The position numbers were made by a program, and so were the translations under genes. DNA of 22,081 nt from a virus. Below the pieces are notes generated by a model. The model saw only the letters and a list, made by a program, of their open reading frames with translations. It was not told the origin of the DNA and did not search any database. Shown piece by piece: positions 5,442 to 15,252 of the stretch. Position 1 is the first letter of the stretch, and each line of letters starts with the position of its first letter. The stretch covers positions 1-22,081 of IMG/VR virus record IMGVR_UViG_3300009132_000044; one strand, given 5' to 3'.

Positions 5442-6728
5442 CTAGTACAACTGCTGGCTAACTGCTCCAGCTGTACTAATATTACCAGATCTGGCCTGAT
5501 TGTCAAGCCCTTGTCGCACAATTTCTTGATTTAGCATCAAGTAGCTCACATCATAGATATAATCTCTAAAAATTGTATTGATGTATTCTGCAACGTTCTG
5601 AAGGGGCGTTATTGTGCTATCGGGGGGCGAATTATATATAGTGGCAATTTGACGTTCTACTTGTTTTAGGTTTTTTATCGGGTTATTTACCTCATTGGAT
5701 CGTAATTCGAGGTAAAGGAGAGCCATGAACTTATCGGTCAATAATGCATCCACACCCACTGTGGCCCCCAAACGAGTGCGTACCGTGACTCTCTGTTCCC
5801 CACAAGCATTAAGAGTAATATCATCATAAAGCGGGCTCTGCTCCTGAAAGCGGGCATACGAGGTAGTGATAAAGGACCTTAATAACTCTATATCTGTTAG
5901 GTATGTTGGCTGATAGTAGAAATCAAAAAATGTATCTTTAGTTGGAATGACGAAATCATTGGTACGATAGTTCGTTAAATAGGGCATAATGGCATCACTG
6001 AAGAGGTCCGCTGTGAGGAGCCATGGCAAATTTTTATTAACAGTGAATCCAAACTTTTTCGCAGCTTTTATATAGAACGAAAAGTTAGGGTCCTTAATAT
6101 AATTATCGTATTTATACGTATCGTCCGCAGGGCGTCCTAGCTCTATAGCCACCGAGAGTCCAGAACTTAAGCTATTGGCAAACCCACCCAATAAATAATT
6201 AGAGCGAGTTACAGGGAGAGCTTCAGATAGATTCTTGAGATATCTTACTAGTTGATTTGCATAAGTCTGAAAATCAGTTGCTTTGTTGTAGTCTCGCAAA
6301 CTCATCCTATTAACAAAGGTCGTGTGAATCTGGTCCAAGAACTTCATGTACTGTGCAGATGAATCAGAAAAGCCCTGAACAGCTTTCATGTTTGTTATGG
6401 TCTGGTTGCCGGTGCGATTAAGGGCGCCAACAATGACTCCCTTTTGCATATGCGCCACGAAGGCATCAAATGCATCAACCACAAAGTTAAAAGCTATAAG
6501 ATTAGGGTCGATACTATTTTTAAAAGACTTTAAAGTGGCTGGGATGGGGGTGATCGTGTTTTGAAGAGGATCCACCAATCCATAGAACTGCTTATCGTAC
6601 CATGTATCTAACGGTTCTACTAAATAACTGGGATATACAGCATCTTTGTAATATTCTCGCTGGAAATATAAAGCATAAGAGCTGAGGGAGTTTTTTCCAA
6701 GCGGTGTTGTGGGATTATTAGGGGGCAT
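5442..6728 (-). CDS. Putative virion/baseplate protein of unknown family (428 aa)
   Basis: No family is recognised. The 428 residues are mainly soluble and helix-rich with many aromatic residues, no signal peptide and no clear membrane segment. It starts MPPNNPTTP, like the MPPTSSAPPT start of the large hub protein upstream. It is the last gene of the structural run before the DNA polymerase and has AAGGAC as ribosome site after the hub stop codon. Position at the end of the baseplate cluster and size suggest a baseplate or tail-tip component; this is inference from context only. Confidence 0.7.
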   Translation of the reverse strand: MPPNNPTTPLGKNSLSSYALYFQREYYKDAVYPSYLVEPLDTWYDKQFYGLVDPLQNTITPIPATLKSFKNSIDPNLIAFNFVVDAFDAFVAHMQKGVIVGALNRTGNQTITNMKAVQGFSDSSAQYMKFLDQIHTTFVNRMSLRDYNKATDFQTYANQLVRYLKNLSEALPVTRSNYLLGGFANSLSSGLSVAIELGRPADDTYKYDNYIKDPNFSFYIKAAKKFGFTVNKNLPWLLTADLFSDAIMPYLTNYRTNDFVIPTKDTFFDFYYQPTYLTDIELLRSFITTSYARFQEQSPLYDDITLNACGEQRVTVRTRLGATVGVDALLTDKFMALLYLELRSNEVNNPIKNLKQVERQIATIYNSPPDSTITPLQNVAEYINTIFRDYIYDVSYLMLNQEIVRQGLDNQARSGNISTAGAVSQQLY

Positions 6729-6734
6729 TTTGTA

Positions 6735-9700
6735 TTAGTCCTTCCCGACTTCGTGCCACCAGCCCAGCAACTGTCCGCGCCAGCCCGATCCGTAAATTCG
6801 TTCGCGCTCTAGCTCAACTTCGGCTTGGTGGCGCGAGGCTGCATCCGTTGGATCATCTGCGCGCGCATCGACGCGAGCTTGGTGGCGAGCGGCGGCAATT
6901 CGACGATTGTCGCGCGCGGGGTTTCTTTCAGGAGGGGGAGTTTCCCCAATGACATTAAGCATGGTAAGTGAGTTATCGGGCTGAGCAAACTCGATGGCTT
7001 GATGAAGCGCGTCGATATTAGTATCAAATCCGTCTGGAGTGAGTTTAGATCTTACCCCAGTCACTAGATAGTAGCCGTGAAGTCCGAGATAATCAAGCTG
7101 TTGAGTATCGGCGTCTAATAAGGTTGGGTTAATATAGATATACATGCCATTCTTATATAGATTATTTCCCACTAAATCTAAATTCGCTGAGTAGAGTTCT
7201 CGGAGCTGCTCGGCACCTAGGGCGCCTTCTCGTTGGATCTTAGCTTCTCGCAAGAGGGGCTGGTCTTCTCGGGAGAATTTGAGCGTTTTGAGGAGTCCGC
7301 ATGATGCTCCAATATAATGATGGTAAATACCGCGGTTAAAGTCGGCATCATAGTCTCCTCGGAGATTCCTGGGGCGCCCGTCTGTTGGTAACAACACAAG
7401 TCCTTGGCGGACATGAGATGTGGGAGTAGAGGGAAGAATATCGCTCCGGCGAGCCAATTCCGTAACCTTGGATTCACTAGTTACTTCAAACCAGGATGGT
7501 CCTGAGTTGGTGTCGTCCTGATATGCTACGGGCTGGGCATCAAAGCGTTGTTGTAATGTGAGGTCGAGCCCAAAACAAGCTTTTCCTAGGGCACGTGTGA
7601 CCAGCTCTGCACAAAGTTGTTTAATGAAGTAAAGAAAATAATATGTGGGCCTCATTGGCTTCACCACTTTATTTTTAAAAAACAGCTGGAATGCGTCAAG
7701 GGAAATAGGAATGTCTCCAATATTCATGATATTACTAAACTGATTGGCCGTACTAAATGTCTCCGGATCGCTAGCTATCAACTGCTGCATAAACTGAGCA
7801 TCATTAAGGTTGCCGCAGAGGAGTTCCTCTTCTAGGTCTTTTGCTTGAAATGCTACGAGAGGGTTAATGACATCAACATCCGATAAGAACATATCAAAAT
7901 GAATTTTTTCGCCTCCGTTGTTTTTTTTCATTTGCTCTATAACATTATCAATCAAGTCGCCCAAATAAAAGAAAGGAATTGCTGTGGTATCTGAAGAGTT
8001 GCTAATTTGATCATATCGTGCTGTCTCATTTTCGGAATATTCTTCTGCGGCATTTGCTTCACTGTCATTTTCGGCGTTTCTGATAGCCTCCAATAGTGTC
8101 AGAGTATGTCGGCCGGCGTCAGCGAATTCCAAGGTACCAGTGTTAGGATTCAGGCGCCTTTTTGCGCGAGCGGCTCGTTGTTCTTCGGTTAGTTTGTGCC
8201 AAGGGGTAAGCTGAAATTCACGGGGATCTACCATGAGATAATGAATCTTTGAGTTCGAAGGTTGTGTGAGTTCTTCAAGAAGTTTTCTATACTTAACCAA
8301 CTGGTTTTGTTGTCGTAAGCGCTTCTTCTCTTCTAGCAGCTCTAAGCGCCGTTCGTTTTGCGTACTTGTTCGGTTATCAGCACCGAGATCGTCGATCTCC
8401 TCCAGTTCTTCGTCGATATCTCTGAGTAAATCTTTATGGGATGCGATATCTTGCGCAAAAATGTCTGCCTTAGGCGACGTCAGAAGTCCCGCTATTCCCG
8501 CTTGGTAGTCTATCGTTAGTTCCAGAGAGCCATCCTCATTAAAATTCAAATTATGGCGTACCTGAGTCAAATAGAGAGATACTTTGGTCTGCTCTATAGC
8601 CCAACTGAGGGCTGTTGCGTCTATATTAGAGCCCGGGGCTACCCAATCCTCCAAATTCTGTGGAGCTGACCAGCCAGCAACCACTTTAAGTCGATATTCC
8701 CTACCTTCATAGAGTCTATGCTTATGCTTGGATACTCCGTCGCAAACGGATTCATTCGACCCTAAGGTGCGCTCGCGTTGATCTTCTTTCCTTTTGGCTG
8801 ATGGGGAATTAATCAGTAAATCCAAAAAGTTGGGCTCTTTATCGCCGGCTTGAGAGGCTCCGCGAAAGAAATCATTGATGCTTTGAAAATAAATAACCAG
8901 TTCAGCAGTTATATTATTATCCACTTCTTCAGGCTGAACTCCCTCTAAGGACCAGGAAAAAGATTTAATGCCTGCGCCAGGAATGCGTCCTCGTGAGCCG
9001 TCTAGGATAGCAGCGACATCGGCGGGATCGACAAAGTTGGGGATCATTAACTCATTCTCGATCGGGAGTCGAGTGTCTGGATCTATTTTGGGGGAACCGT
9101 CCTTATTATACTCAACACGATATATTTTTATAGACGGTACCAGTGCAGCATACACATCCGGGCAGAGGCTTAAGATCTCCTTGATCCGTGCGGCGCGAGA
9201 GCTTTGCGGGGAGCCATGATTGAGTATGTTGGGGGTTACTGCGGGTGCGTGGGTCGCGGAGCGCAACTTCATTGTATGCTGGTAGTCTGCCAAAAAGGCG
9301 GGGATGGTCGTTCGGGCGGCAGCTAATTCTTCAATGTTTTCCATTAAATAACATTGCATGTCGAAGGGCGTGAGGTTCCGTGCCAGTCCGGCGAGAACTT
9401 CCTGGAGATCTCTAAGTGAATCTCCCCGGAGGTCAGCGAGCCGCGGCGCCAGGGGGCGATCAGGGAGGGGATCGTCGGGGGCTACTACACCAAAAAAGTT
9501 CAAAATAGCGTCAAACTCTTTCTGCACTCCCGCCTCGTATTCGGGAGTGCCGGGCGCCGGGAAGGGGACCGACTCAGACTCGAAGATGGGCTGCAGGAGA
9601 GAATCATAGTCCTGGAGGCGTTGGGGGGCCATAACTGCATCTATGTGCTGCCTCACAAGCGTCTTCAAAGGGGGTGCGTGGGTATTGGCATAGAAGATCT

Positions 9701-11501
9701 GCGATCCGGCCTTCCACGCCTGATCCAGCCCGGAGCCGACTAAACTGAATGTTGGGTCGCCTAGAGGCTGGCGAACATCAATGTCTCCGGGCACAGCGCT
9801 CTGTTCGCTCGCAGACATATTAGCCCACGGCTCCATGCGAACGGTTCGGATATCATGAATGATACCGTCCATAATCGAAACCGAGTTCTCCCAATCGGCT
9901 ACAGGGTAGATGGGCCTTCGGCTCGGATTCCCGAGGATGCCGGTCTGGGGGAAAGGTAAGAAACAAGAGGCCGGGTCCGTGCAGTCTTTAAGTTCCGGAA
10001 CGTCTGTGCCATTGTTGGACGTCGCTTCTACGACCGCCAGGCTATCGGCTATAAGCTGACGAGTATCTTGCGCCAAGATAAGTGCTAGTTGTTGGTATGC
10101 TTCTGCTAGGTCAGAGGGAACCGTGGGGGTCGCAAGAGCCGTGGTATTAGTGGTAAGGGCGAGACTGGCGTAGTCGAGGGGAGCGCCGGCATTGGTCAAA
10201 CCGTCCGCCCAAAACTGGTATTGATCTGGGATTTCAAAATGCACGCCGTCGGACTGCAGCGTCAGGGTTCGCGTCAGAGGCACCATATCATAATAAGTCA
10301 ATCCGGTGGTGCTGTTCGCTTTTTCCGCTACCCAATCCCGAACAATCTGCCGTGCGTTTTCATACAATCCATCCGGCTCAGTGACCCAAGAGCGCGTCGC
10401 GGTAGCATATGAGGGTCCTAGCCAGCGAACATCGGATACACCCGCCGCAGTAATAGCGTCCATCCATGCGTCGATAAGCTCGTGGTATCTAGACTTGGTG
10501 AGGTTCCCTTTATAAGCGTCTTCAGAGTCATTGGCGCCAAGTTGTATAACAACAACCGTAGGCTTAAAATTGTCGAGGGCATTCAGAATATCCTGAGAAG
10601 GTTTGTCGCCGGATGAGTGGCTCCGGAGTCCCCAGCCGTTCGTGGAAATGACATATGCCTCGGGTTCGGGTCCGGAAGACCCGCGGTGGTCCCAGTATTC
10701 GTAAAGGTGTGTAGGAATCCATCCTTTGAGTGTGGTTTCTGAAACGCCCTGTCCATTGGGTCCTGCAGGTCCATTGTGGTTACCTGTCTGGCTATCTCCA
10801 ATGAGCAGCATACGGACGCCGGATGAGCCACCAGATGTAGTAGCTGTGGCCGGAGAAGTGGAAGGGGCGCCGGTTGTTTGTGATGTACCCCGGGAAAGTT
10901 GCCATGCTTTGTTATTAAGGTACTGTAAAATAGCTGGGTTTGAAAAGAAGGAGTAGTTAGAGGCGTTCCGCGTGCCGTTCGCGGGGAGTCTGCTGCTCTC
11001 GGGATTGGTGATGTCGGAGACGTAAGGTGTCGTCTCCATAAAAGAATATTTTCGTGTGATGTTTGGTTGAGCAACATAATCAACGCCGGTATCATATTCA
11101 ATATCCTCATCCTGGAACGTGGCGCCCGCAGAGCGCGTACTGAGCATTCTAAACTCCTCCGCCTCGACGCGGTAGTCCTCAAAGACTTCGGGGTCGATGC
11201 CCGTGAGGAGTCCGGCCTGACGGAAGACCGTACGATTGTCTTTAAAGCGTGATAAGTCTCCTAGTGCTGCTTCGGCTTGCGTTTTATTCACCACCAAGTC
11301 GTTGGTGGCAGCTTTGATCACATTCCTATGATCGTAATATCCCGCGTCGAATTCACTGGCTTGTCCGGTTCCCACAAACTTATCATAAGCGATCTGGGCA
11401 AACATCGATTTTTGATAGTTGCGGAGCAATTCCCTGAAGGCTTCTTTGACTTCATAGGTGATTATTGATGTTGTAGGGGGTGCTGAACTAGTGGGGGGCA
11501 T
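6735..11501 (-). CDS. Giant baseplate hub protein with an SGNH/GDSL hydrolase domain (1588 aa)
   Basis: A multidomain structural protein. Residues 1-200 are an N-terminal domain. A Ser/Thr/Gly-rich linker (205-228) leads to a complete SGNH hydrolase: GDS at 235-237 (nucleophile Ser237), an oxyanion Gly near 289-291, GAND at 322-325 and DGVH at 418-421 (catalytic Asp418 and His421). Residues 450-840 are unassigned. KSFSWSLEGVQPEE at 846-859, followed by a strand-rich region to about 1005, resembles the hub scaffold of other marine-type phages. A charged coiled coil spans about 1017-1080. The C-terminal 60 residues are very basic/acidic (ARHQARVDARADD). Embedded position suggests that the hydrolase cuts an ester in the cell envelope or capsule during entry. 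T4 gp27 plus gp5 is the nearest functional comparison. Confidence 0.8.
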   Translation of the reverse strand: MPPTSSAPPTTSIITYEVKEAFRELLRNYQKSMFAQIAYDKFVGTGQASEFDAGYYDHRNVIKAATNDLVVNKTQAEAALGDLSRFKDNRTVFRQAGLLTGIDPEVFEDYRVEAEEFRMLSTRSAGATFQDEDIEYDTGVDYVAQPNITRKYSFMETTPYVSDITNPESSRLPANGTRNASNYSFFSNPAILQYLNNKAWQLSRGTSQTTGAPSTSPATATTSGGSSGVRMLLIGDSQTGNHNGPAGPNGQGVSETTLKGWIPTHLYEYWDHRGSSGPEPEAYVISTNGWGLRSHSSGDKPSQDILNALDNFKPTVVVIQLGANDSEDAYKGNLTKSRYHELIDAWMDAITAAGVSDVRWLGPSYATATRSWVTEPDGLYENARQIVRDWVAEKANSTTGLTYYDMVPLTRTLTLQSDGVHFEIPDQYQFWADGLTNAGAPLDYASLALTTNTTALATPTVPSDLAEAYQQLALILAQDTRQLIADSLAVVEATSNNGTDVPELKDCTDPASCFLPFPQTGILGNPSRRPIYPVADWENSVSIMDGIIHDIRTVRMEPWANMSASEQSAVPGDIDVRQPLGDPTFSLVGSGLDQAWKAGSQIFYANTHAPPLKTLVRQHIDAVMAPQRLQDYDSLLQPIFESESVPFPAPGTPEYEAGVQKEFDAILNFFGVVAPDDPLPDRPLAPRLADLRGDSLRDLQEVLAGLARNLTPFDMQCYLMENIEELAAARTTIPAFLADYQHTMKLRSATHAPAVTPNILNHGSPQSSRAARIKEILSLCPDVYAALVPSIKIYRVEYNKDGSPKIDPDTRLPIENELMIPNFVDPADVAAILDGSRGRIPGAGIKSFSWSLEGVQPEEVDNNITAELVIYFQSINDFFRGASQAGDKEPNFLDLLINSPSAKRKEDQRERTLGSNESVCDGVSKHKHRLYEGREYRLKVVAGWSAPQNLEDWVAPGSNIDATALSWAIEQTKVSLYLTQVRHNLNFNEDGSLELTIDYQAGIAGLLTSPKADIFAQDIASHKDLLRDIDEELEEIDDLGADNRTSTQNERRLELLEEKKRLRQQNQLVKYRKLLEELTQPSNSKIHYLMVDPREFQLTPWHKLTEEQRAARAKRRLNPNTGTLEFADAGRHTLTLLEAIRNAENDSEANAAEEYSENETARYDQISNSSDTTAIPFFYLGDLIDNVIEQMKKNNGGEKIHFDMFLSDVDVINPLVAFQAKDLEEELLCGNLNDAQFMQQLIASDPETFSTANQFSNIMNIGDIPISLDAFQLFFKNKVVKPMRPTYYFLYFIKQLCAELVTRALGKACFGLDLTLQQRFDAQPVAYQDDTNSGPSWFEVTSESKVTELARRSDILPSTPTSHVRQGLVLLPTDGRPRNLRGDYDADFNRGIYHHYIGASCGLLKTLKFSREDQPLLREAKIQREGALGAEQLRELYSANLDLVGNNLYKNGMYIYINPTLLDADTQQLDYLGLHGYYLVTGVRSKLTPDGFDTNIDALHQAIEFAQPDNSLTMLNVIGETPPPERNPARDNRRIAAARHQARVDARADDPTDAASRHQAEVELERERIYGSGWRGQLLGWWHEVGKD

Positions 11502-11507
11502 TGATTC

Positions 11508-11849
11508 TTAGCCTCCCTTAAATGCGCGCAGGCATGCCTCTAGAGGGGTGGGAACATAAATGGTGTCGCCAATGACTATGTTAGCCTCTGTGGGTTTCTG
11601 ATTAAATTGAGCTATGACCCACCAATAGCGCGATGAGCCGTAGTACTGATGTGCTAATTTATAGTATCTATCTCCGACTGCCCAAATATGATGTAACTGG
11701 GTGATGGACCTCAGTGCGCGCTGGTCGGGATAGTGAAGGTACGGTGATCCATAGTGCCTGATGGAATCCACCCCACGGGGCTTGATTATGTTCTCATAGA
11801 GTTCATTGTCGTTTCGAAAGATTATACGATTGTCATAGCGATTTGTCAT
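11508..11849 (-). CDS. LysM-like baseplate protein, gp53-type (113 aa)
   Basis: The C-terminal half (about 50-103) is LysM-like: HHIWAVGDRYYKLAHQYYG, then RYWWVIAQFN and an IVIGDTIYVPTPLE ending, the usual order of strand-helix-helix-strand. The N-terminal half is Arg/Tyr-rich. T4 gp53 is a baseplate wedge protein with a LysM domain, and small LysM proteins commonly link hub, tube and wedges in contractile tails. The gene lies between the tube-initiator-like gene and the hub gene. AAGGATC precedes the ATG, and its stop codon overlaps the GGGAGG ribosome site of the hub gene. Confidence 0.75.
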   Translation of the reverse strand: MTNRYDNRIIFRNDNELYENIIKPRGVDSIRHYGSPYLHYPDQRALRSITQLHHIWAVGDRYYKLAHQYYGSSRYWWVIAQFNQKPTEANIVIGDTIYVPTPLEACLRAFKGG

Positions 11850-11860
11850 TTTGGGATCCT

Positions 11861-12814
11861 TTAGTCCTCTATTCCGTAATCACGATCAAGAATATCAATA
11901 GCGCGCTGCCTGATAATAGGACCTGGCTCGCGGAATGTGAGAGCCATCGGGGCGCCCAGCCCGTCGCCCGGGGGGAGCGGCGACGAGAGGTCGGCCGCGG
12001 GGAGTCCGGTGAAGTCTTCGGCCGCGGGGGTCACCTCGTGGATGAACGTGGTTGCTGTTTCGATGGTCTTCGTTGATGGCATGTGGGGGTAACTATCGTT
12101 TACATACCTATCTCCGAAGACATAGCCGTCATTCATGGAGTCATATCGCCACCCATTCAGGTGTTGGTGAAGGACGGTAAATTCAAAACTGAGGCTAAGT
12201 TTTTTGGGAATATATAAGCTTTGATTGGTGATGTGGGTCTCTCTTGTATCATGAGATATCGTAGTGTCGGTGGGGTCGTCGTCGTAGTTGTTGTAATACT
12301 GTCCCATCCACCTTCGTTCTTCGAAGGGCATCTCAACGGCATTTTCATAACTATAGCCGAATCCGCCTTGGGACATGTCCGGATTGTAGCTAAGTCCGCC
12401 TAAGTAACCTATTAATTGGCCACTAGCGGCAGCATCAGTAATCAAGTTTGCCCATTTAAGCCCTATAAGGGGGGCTGCTTGAAGTGTTTTTCCCTGTCGG
12501 TCTCGGGATGCATTCGATGATTGTTGATAAACTGGGTATAAAAAAGTTATAAGCTGATTTACGCGATGCAGATTCTTTCTAGCCATTTGCAAACTATCAC
12601 TAACCACATCAAATCCTAATGATATAGTGCGGGAGGTGCCCGTAAATGTCGCCAAAGGGTCCATGCGCCCATACACTTTTGTAGGGGTCCAATCGGACGT
12701 AAATTTATCATTGAACTCAGTCACCCAGCCCTCAAACTCTGTTTCTTTACCTGTTGGCATGTGTTCAATCTTAATCTTAAAGAACTCATCGTTTCTCATT
12801 CGTGGCATCAACAC
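11861..12814 (-). CDS. Baseplate / tail-tube-initiator-like protein (317 aa)
   Basis: The conserved portion is the block KVYGRMDPLATFTGTSRTIS (46-65) followed by LGFDV and a helix (75-98), then APLIGLKWANLI (114-125), GYLGGLSYNPD (136-146) and LSLSFEFTVLHQHLNGW (206-222). This arrangement of tube-like strands is found in baseplate proteins that nucleate the tail tube in T4-like phages; a role like T4 gp48/gp54 is inferred. Residues 263-290 are a GC-rich Pro/Ala/Gly linker (11945-12030). The start is probably GTG at 12814 with GGAGG nine bases upstream; ATG at 12808 is a possible alternative. Confidence 0.68.
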   Translation of the reverse strand: MLMPRMRNDEFFKIKIEHMPTGKETEFEGWVTEFNDKFTSDWTPTKVYGRMDPLATFTGTSRTISLGFDVVSDSLQMARKNLHRVNQLITFLYPVYQQSSNASRDRQGKTLQAAPLIGLKWANLITDAAASGQLIGYLGGLSYNPDMSQGGFGYSYENAVEMPFEERRWMGQYYNNYDDDPTDTTISHDTRETHITNQSLYIPKKLSLSFEFTVLHQHLNGWRYDSMNDGYVFGDRYVNDSYPHMPSTKTIETATTFIHEVTPAAEDFTGLPAADLSSPLPPGDGLGAPMALTFREPGPIIRQRAIDILDRDYGIED

Positions 12815-12828
12815 GGCTTTATTCCTCC

Positions 12829-14868
12829 CTACCCGTTCCCAAACGGACTGAGGGCTTTGCGTCCAGCGTTGGAATTAAGCCCCTTAACAACTAGTTCATC
12901 AATCTTTTCTTGGCCGATATAAACAGCGATTTGCTGTGTGCCCGCTGTTCCGGCGTTCATATTATTTAACTGGCGGGACAAGTTCGCTATAGCATCTGTC
13001 AGTTGCTGTGTGACGGGGGCAGAGGTAACACGGGATCCCACAGGCATCTCCACCATCTCCGGTCCATGTTCGCCGACCATGGCTACGGAGGTAGCTTGCA
13101 CAACGCCTCCGCTGGCGAAGCGAGCCTTAGGCTTGACTGTGGTGCCGGCGCTGCTGGGATCCCAGAGGCTATTTCCGGCCATGTTCCCTAGAACACCGCC
13201 AGCAAGCCCTCCGATGCTAGCATACATCAGTACCTGCGAGGCTGAAAGAGCTGCCATGGTGGCGCCGACGACTGGTATCGCAGCTGTAAAAGCCAGCATC
13301 AGCCCAATTCCAGCCCCGAGGCTCGCGCCGATGGCTGTCATATACCCAATAAAGCCGTCTTTGGTCTTCAGGAAATCTCCAATGATTGTGGCAAATTTAC
13401 TTATTTTTTCAGTGAGGGGTATGATAACCTTCGTTATCACCGGCTCCATATTGAGATAAAGCGATCTCATAGAGTTGCTTAAAGCATCTGTGATACTTTG
13501 AGTTTTGGCCGCTTCGGCGGCGACCTCCGCCTCCTTTATGCGGCGAATCTCCATTTCTTCATTGGTTTCCCCCAACAGCTCTTTAGTCTCTGTAAGAGAA
13601 AGCCCCATGGCTTTGCTGACAGCCATCAATTCAGCGCCACTTAGATCTTCGATCGATCTGCCAGCGGCGTCGAAGCCGTCACGCAACATGCGAATACCCT
13701 CAACTGGATCTTCATATGATGCATTAAGCATGTCCATGGCATTGAGGAAAGGTCCGCCTAAAATAGCATTAAGTCGCCCGACTTGGGCGCCTGCTTCATC
13801 GAAGGTCTGGAATCCTTCCGTGACTTTTACCAGTAAGCCCATCTCAGTGCCGAGAGCTTTAGCGGATACAGCGAGGTCCTCGAATACTTCTTTGCCGTCT
13901 TTGCCAAAACGAACCAAGAAGTCGGCATTTTGTATAAAGTCTTGTCCGACATCATTTATGTCTTGACCAAGCGAACGAGCGATCGAGGCAATATCCAGCA
14001 TCAACGCCTGGCTCTCGCTTAATGACATGTTCATCGACTGCGTGGCTATCTGCATTACTTCGCTTTGCGTGCCAAACTCTAGTCCCATTGTTTGCAGTAG
14101 CGCGGTGCTTGTGCCAAGATCTTTCTGCTGTTGTTTGGACAGATATGTGAAGTCTGTATATACATTCTTTAGAGACGTCACTGCGGCTGTTACATCGCCG
14201 AATGTCACCCCTGCTTGAAAGGTCGAGCGCTCGATATCCGCTATTACTTCGTTAAATTCATTGCCCGCGCCTGTGCTAGCTCGGAAGCTGGCGAGAGCTG
14301 CGTCGGTCTCAAGAGCCATTGTGGCGAGCGAGTCGATCATCTTCATTGCGATGCCAATAAAGAGTGTTCCAGACACAACTCCATCCCTAAGAGTAGTACC
14401 AAACCCCAGCATGCTGTTTCTGCCGCCATTGATGATTTGAGACAAGGTCTCCATGGGTCCAGAGAGCCCTAGGACACTCTCTGCCATCGATTCGAAGGCT
14501 TGGGTGCCTGCGGCGAAGGAGCCTATTCCTTCATTGAAACCCTCCACATTTTCGGTGGCTTCTTTGAGGGCTGCAGCCACCTCTGCCATCTCAGCGGCGC
14601 CGGCGTTGTTGTCGAGCGCGGTGTTATAATTGGTCTGGGCTGCTGTAAGTTTGCTGAGAAGGTCCAGGCGCCTCTCTTCCTGCGCGTTGAGGTCGTCCAG
14701 GTGTTCCTTCCGCGCCTTAAGGTCGTCGAGTTCAGCGTTAGAGACACTTCCTCTAAGCGTCGAGCGCTTTTTGCCGCCGGACTTGGATGCGCCCGAGGAG
14801 GTGCTCCCTGACTTAAGGTGGTCGAGGATCTGTTGTAAAAGTTGTTCTTGAGTTAATGGAGGTGCCAT
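12829..14868 (-). CDS. Tape measure protein (679 aa)
   Basis: Sets tail length and occupies the tail lumen before DNA passes. It has a Ser/Gly/Lys-rich N-terminus, a long charged coiled coil (45-110), hydrophobic segments near 150-185 and 505-568 rich in Gly/Ala, and the C-terminal signature ASGGVV followed by MVGEHGPEMVEMPVGS (about 584-612) common to tape measure proteins. At the usual 0.15 nm per residue this predicts a tail near 100 nm, slightly longer than one would get for T4 gp29 (590 residues). It follows the tail tube and chaperone-like genes and precedes the baseplate genes, the standard order. The ribosome site (TAGGGGA) is modest. Confidence 0.9.
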   Translation of the reverse strand: MAPPLTQEQLLQQILDHLKSGSTSSGASKSGGKKRSTLRGSVSNAELDDLKARKEHLDDLNAQEERRLDLLSKLTAAQTNYNTALDNNAGAAEMAEVAAALKEATENVEGFNEGIGSFAAGTQAFESMAESVLGLSGPMETLSQIINGGRNSMLGFGTTLRDGVVSGTLFIGIAMKMIDSLATMALETDAALASFRASTGAGNEFNEVIADIERSTFQAGVTFGDVTAAVTSLKNVYTDFTYLSKQQQKDLGTSTALLQTMGLEFGTQSEVMQIATQSMNMSLSESQALMLDIASIARSLGQDINDVGQDFIQNADFLVRFGKDGKEVFEDLAVSAKALGTEMGLLVKVTEGFQTFDEAGAQVGRLNAILGGPFLNAMDMLNASYEDPVEGIRMLRDGFDAAGRSIEDLSGAELMAVSKAMGLSLTETKELLGETNEEMEIRRIKEAEVAAEAAKTQSITDALSNSMRSLYLNMEPVITKVIIPLTEKISKFATIIGDFLKTKDGFIGYMTAIGASLGAGIGLMLAFTAAIPVVGATMAALSASQVLMYASIGGLAGGVLGNMAGNSLWDPSSAGTTVKPKARFASGGVVQATSVAMVGEHGPEMVEMPVGSRVTSAPVTQQLTDAIANLSRQLNNMNAGTAGTQQIAVYIGQEKIDELVVKGLNSNAGRKALSPFGNG

Positions 14869-14877
14869 CTAGGTCCC

Positions 14878-15204
14878 CTAGTTCTTGAATGGCCAGCGGA
14901 GACCTGTTTCACTCTCAAAAGCCTTGACTGATCGGTTCAATTTATATTGGGAATTAAGTGTGCGCTGATCGCCCAATCCATGTTTCATATAAGAATCCAT
15001 GTAACGCTTCTCTCCCGACAGGGCGCCCATGAAGCTGTCGATTTGATTCTTGGTTCCTCTGAGACCCAGGGGAACATCAAAGCCAGCAAAGTATAAACTC
15101 AATAGTGCCTTGCGGACTTGTCCAGCGAATTTACTATATACGCGTTCGGAAAGTTGTCCATCTAAATTGTTAAGATTTATAACGTCTTTTGCCAGTTCAT
15201 CCAT
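14878..15204 (-). CDS. Small structural protein upstream of the tape measure (108 aa)
   Basis: No family is recognised. The 108 residues begin with an acidic helix (MDELAKDVINLNNLDGQLSE) and contain a mixed amphipathic region, with a Lys/Tyr-rich C-terminal half (KRYMDSYMKHGLG). No membrane segment is present. It sits between the frameshift chaperone-like frame and the tape measure gene, where tail chaperones or hub components are usual, and has GAGGA nine bases before the ATG. Its gap upstream holds one copy of the TAAATAGT motif. Confidence 0.72.
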   Translation of the reverse strand: MDELAKDVINLNNLDGQLSERVYSKFAGQVRKALLSLYFAGFDVPLGLRGTKNQIDSFMGALSGEKRYMDSYMKHGLGDQRTLNSQYKLNRSVKAFESETGLRWPFKN

Positions 15205-15227
15205 CTTTTATATTCCTCTTATACCTA

Positions 15228-15235
15228 TAAATAGT
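15228..15235. promoter_or_regulatory. TAAATAGT motif in the gap before the 108-aa gene
   Basis: The plus strand reads TAAATAGT (coding strand ACTATTTA), embedded in TATAAATA on the plus strand. The same 8-mer occurs in the gaps before the tube and sheath genes. Function is unproven. Confidence 0.3.
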
Positions 15236-15252
15236 TAGAACAGCAAGAAGTG

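Noticed and set aside
10583-11182. Minus-strand 199-codon frame
   Set aside because: Inside the hub gene over the SGNH domain; the catalytic motifs show the hub frame is the real one.
14523-14747. Minus-strand 74-codon frame inside the tape measure gene
   Set aside because: Shadow of the tape measure coiled coil in another frame.
15226-15233. TATAAATA, identical to the T4 late promoter, on the plus strand
   Set aside because: It points away from all genes here; kept only as part of the recurring TAAATAGT motif.
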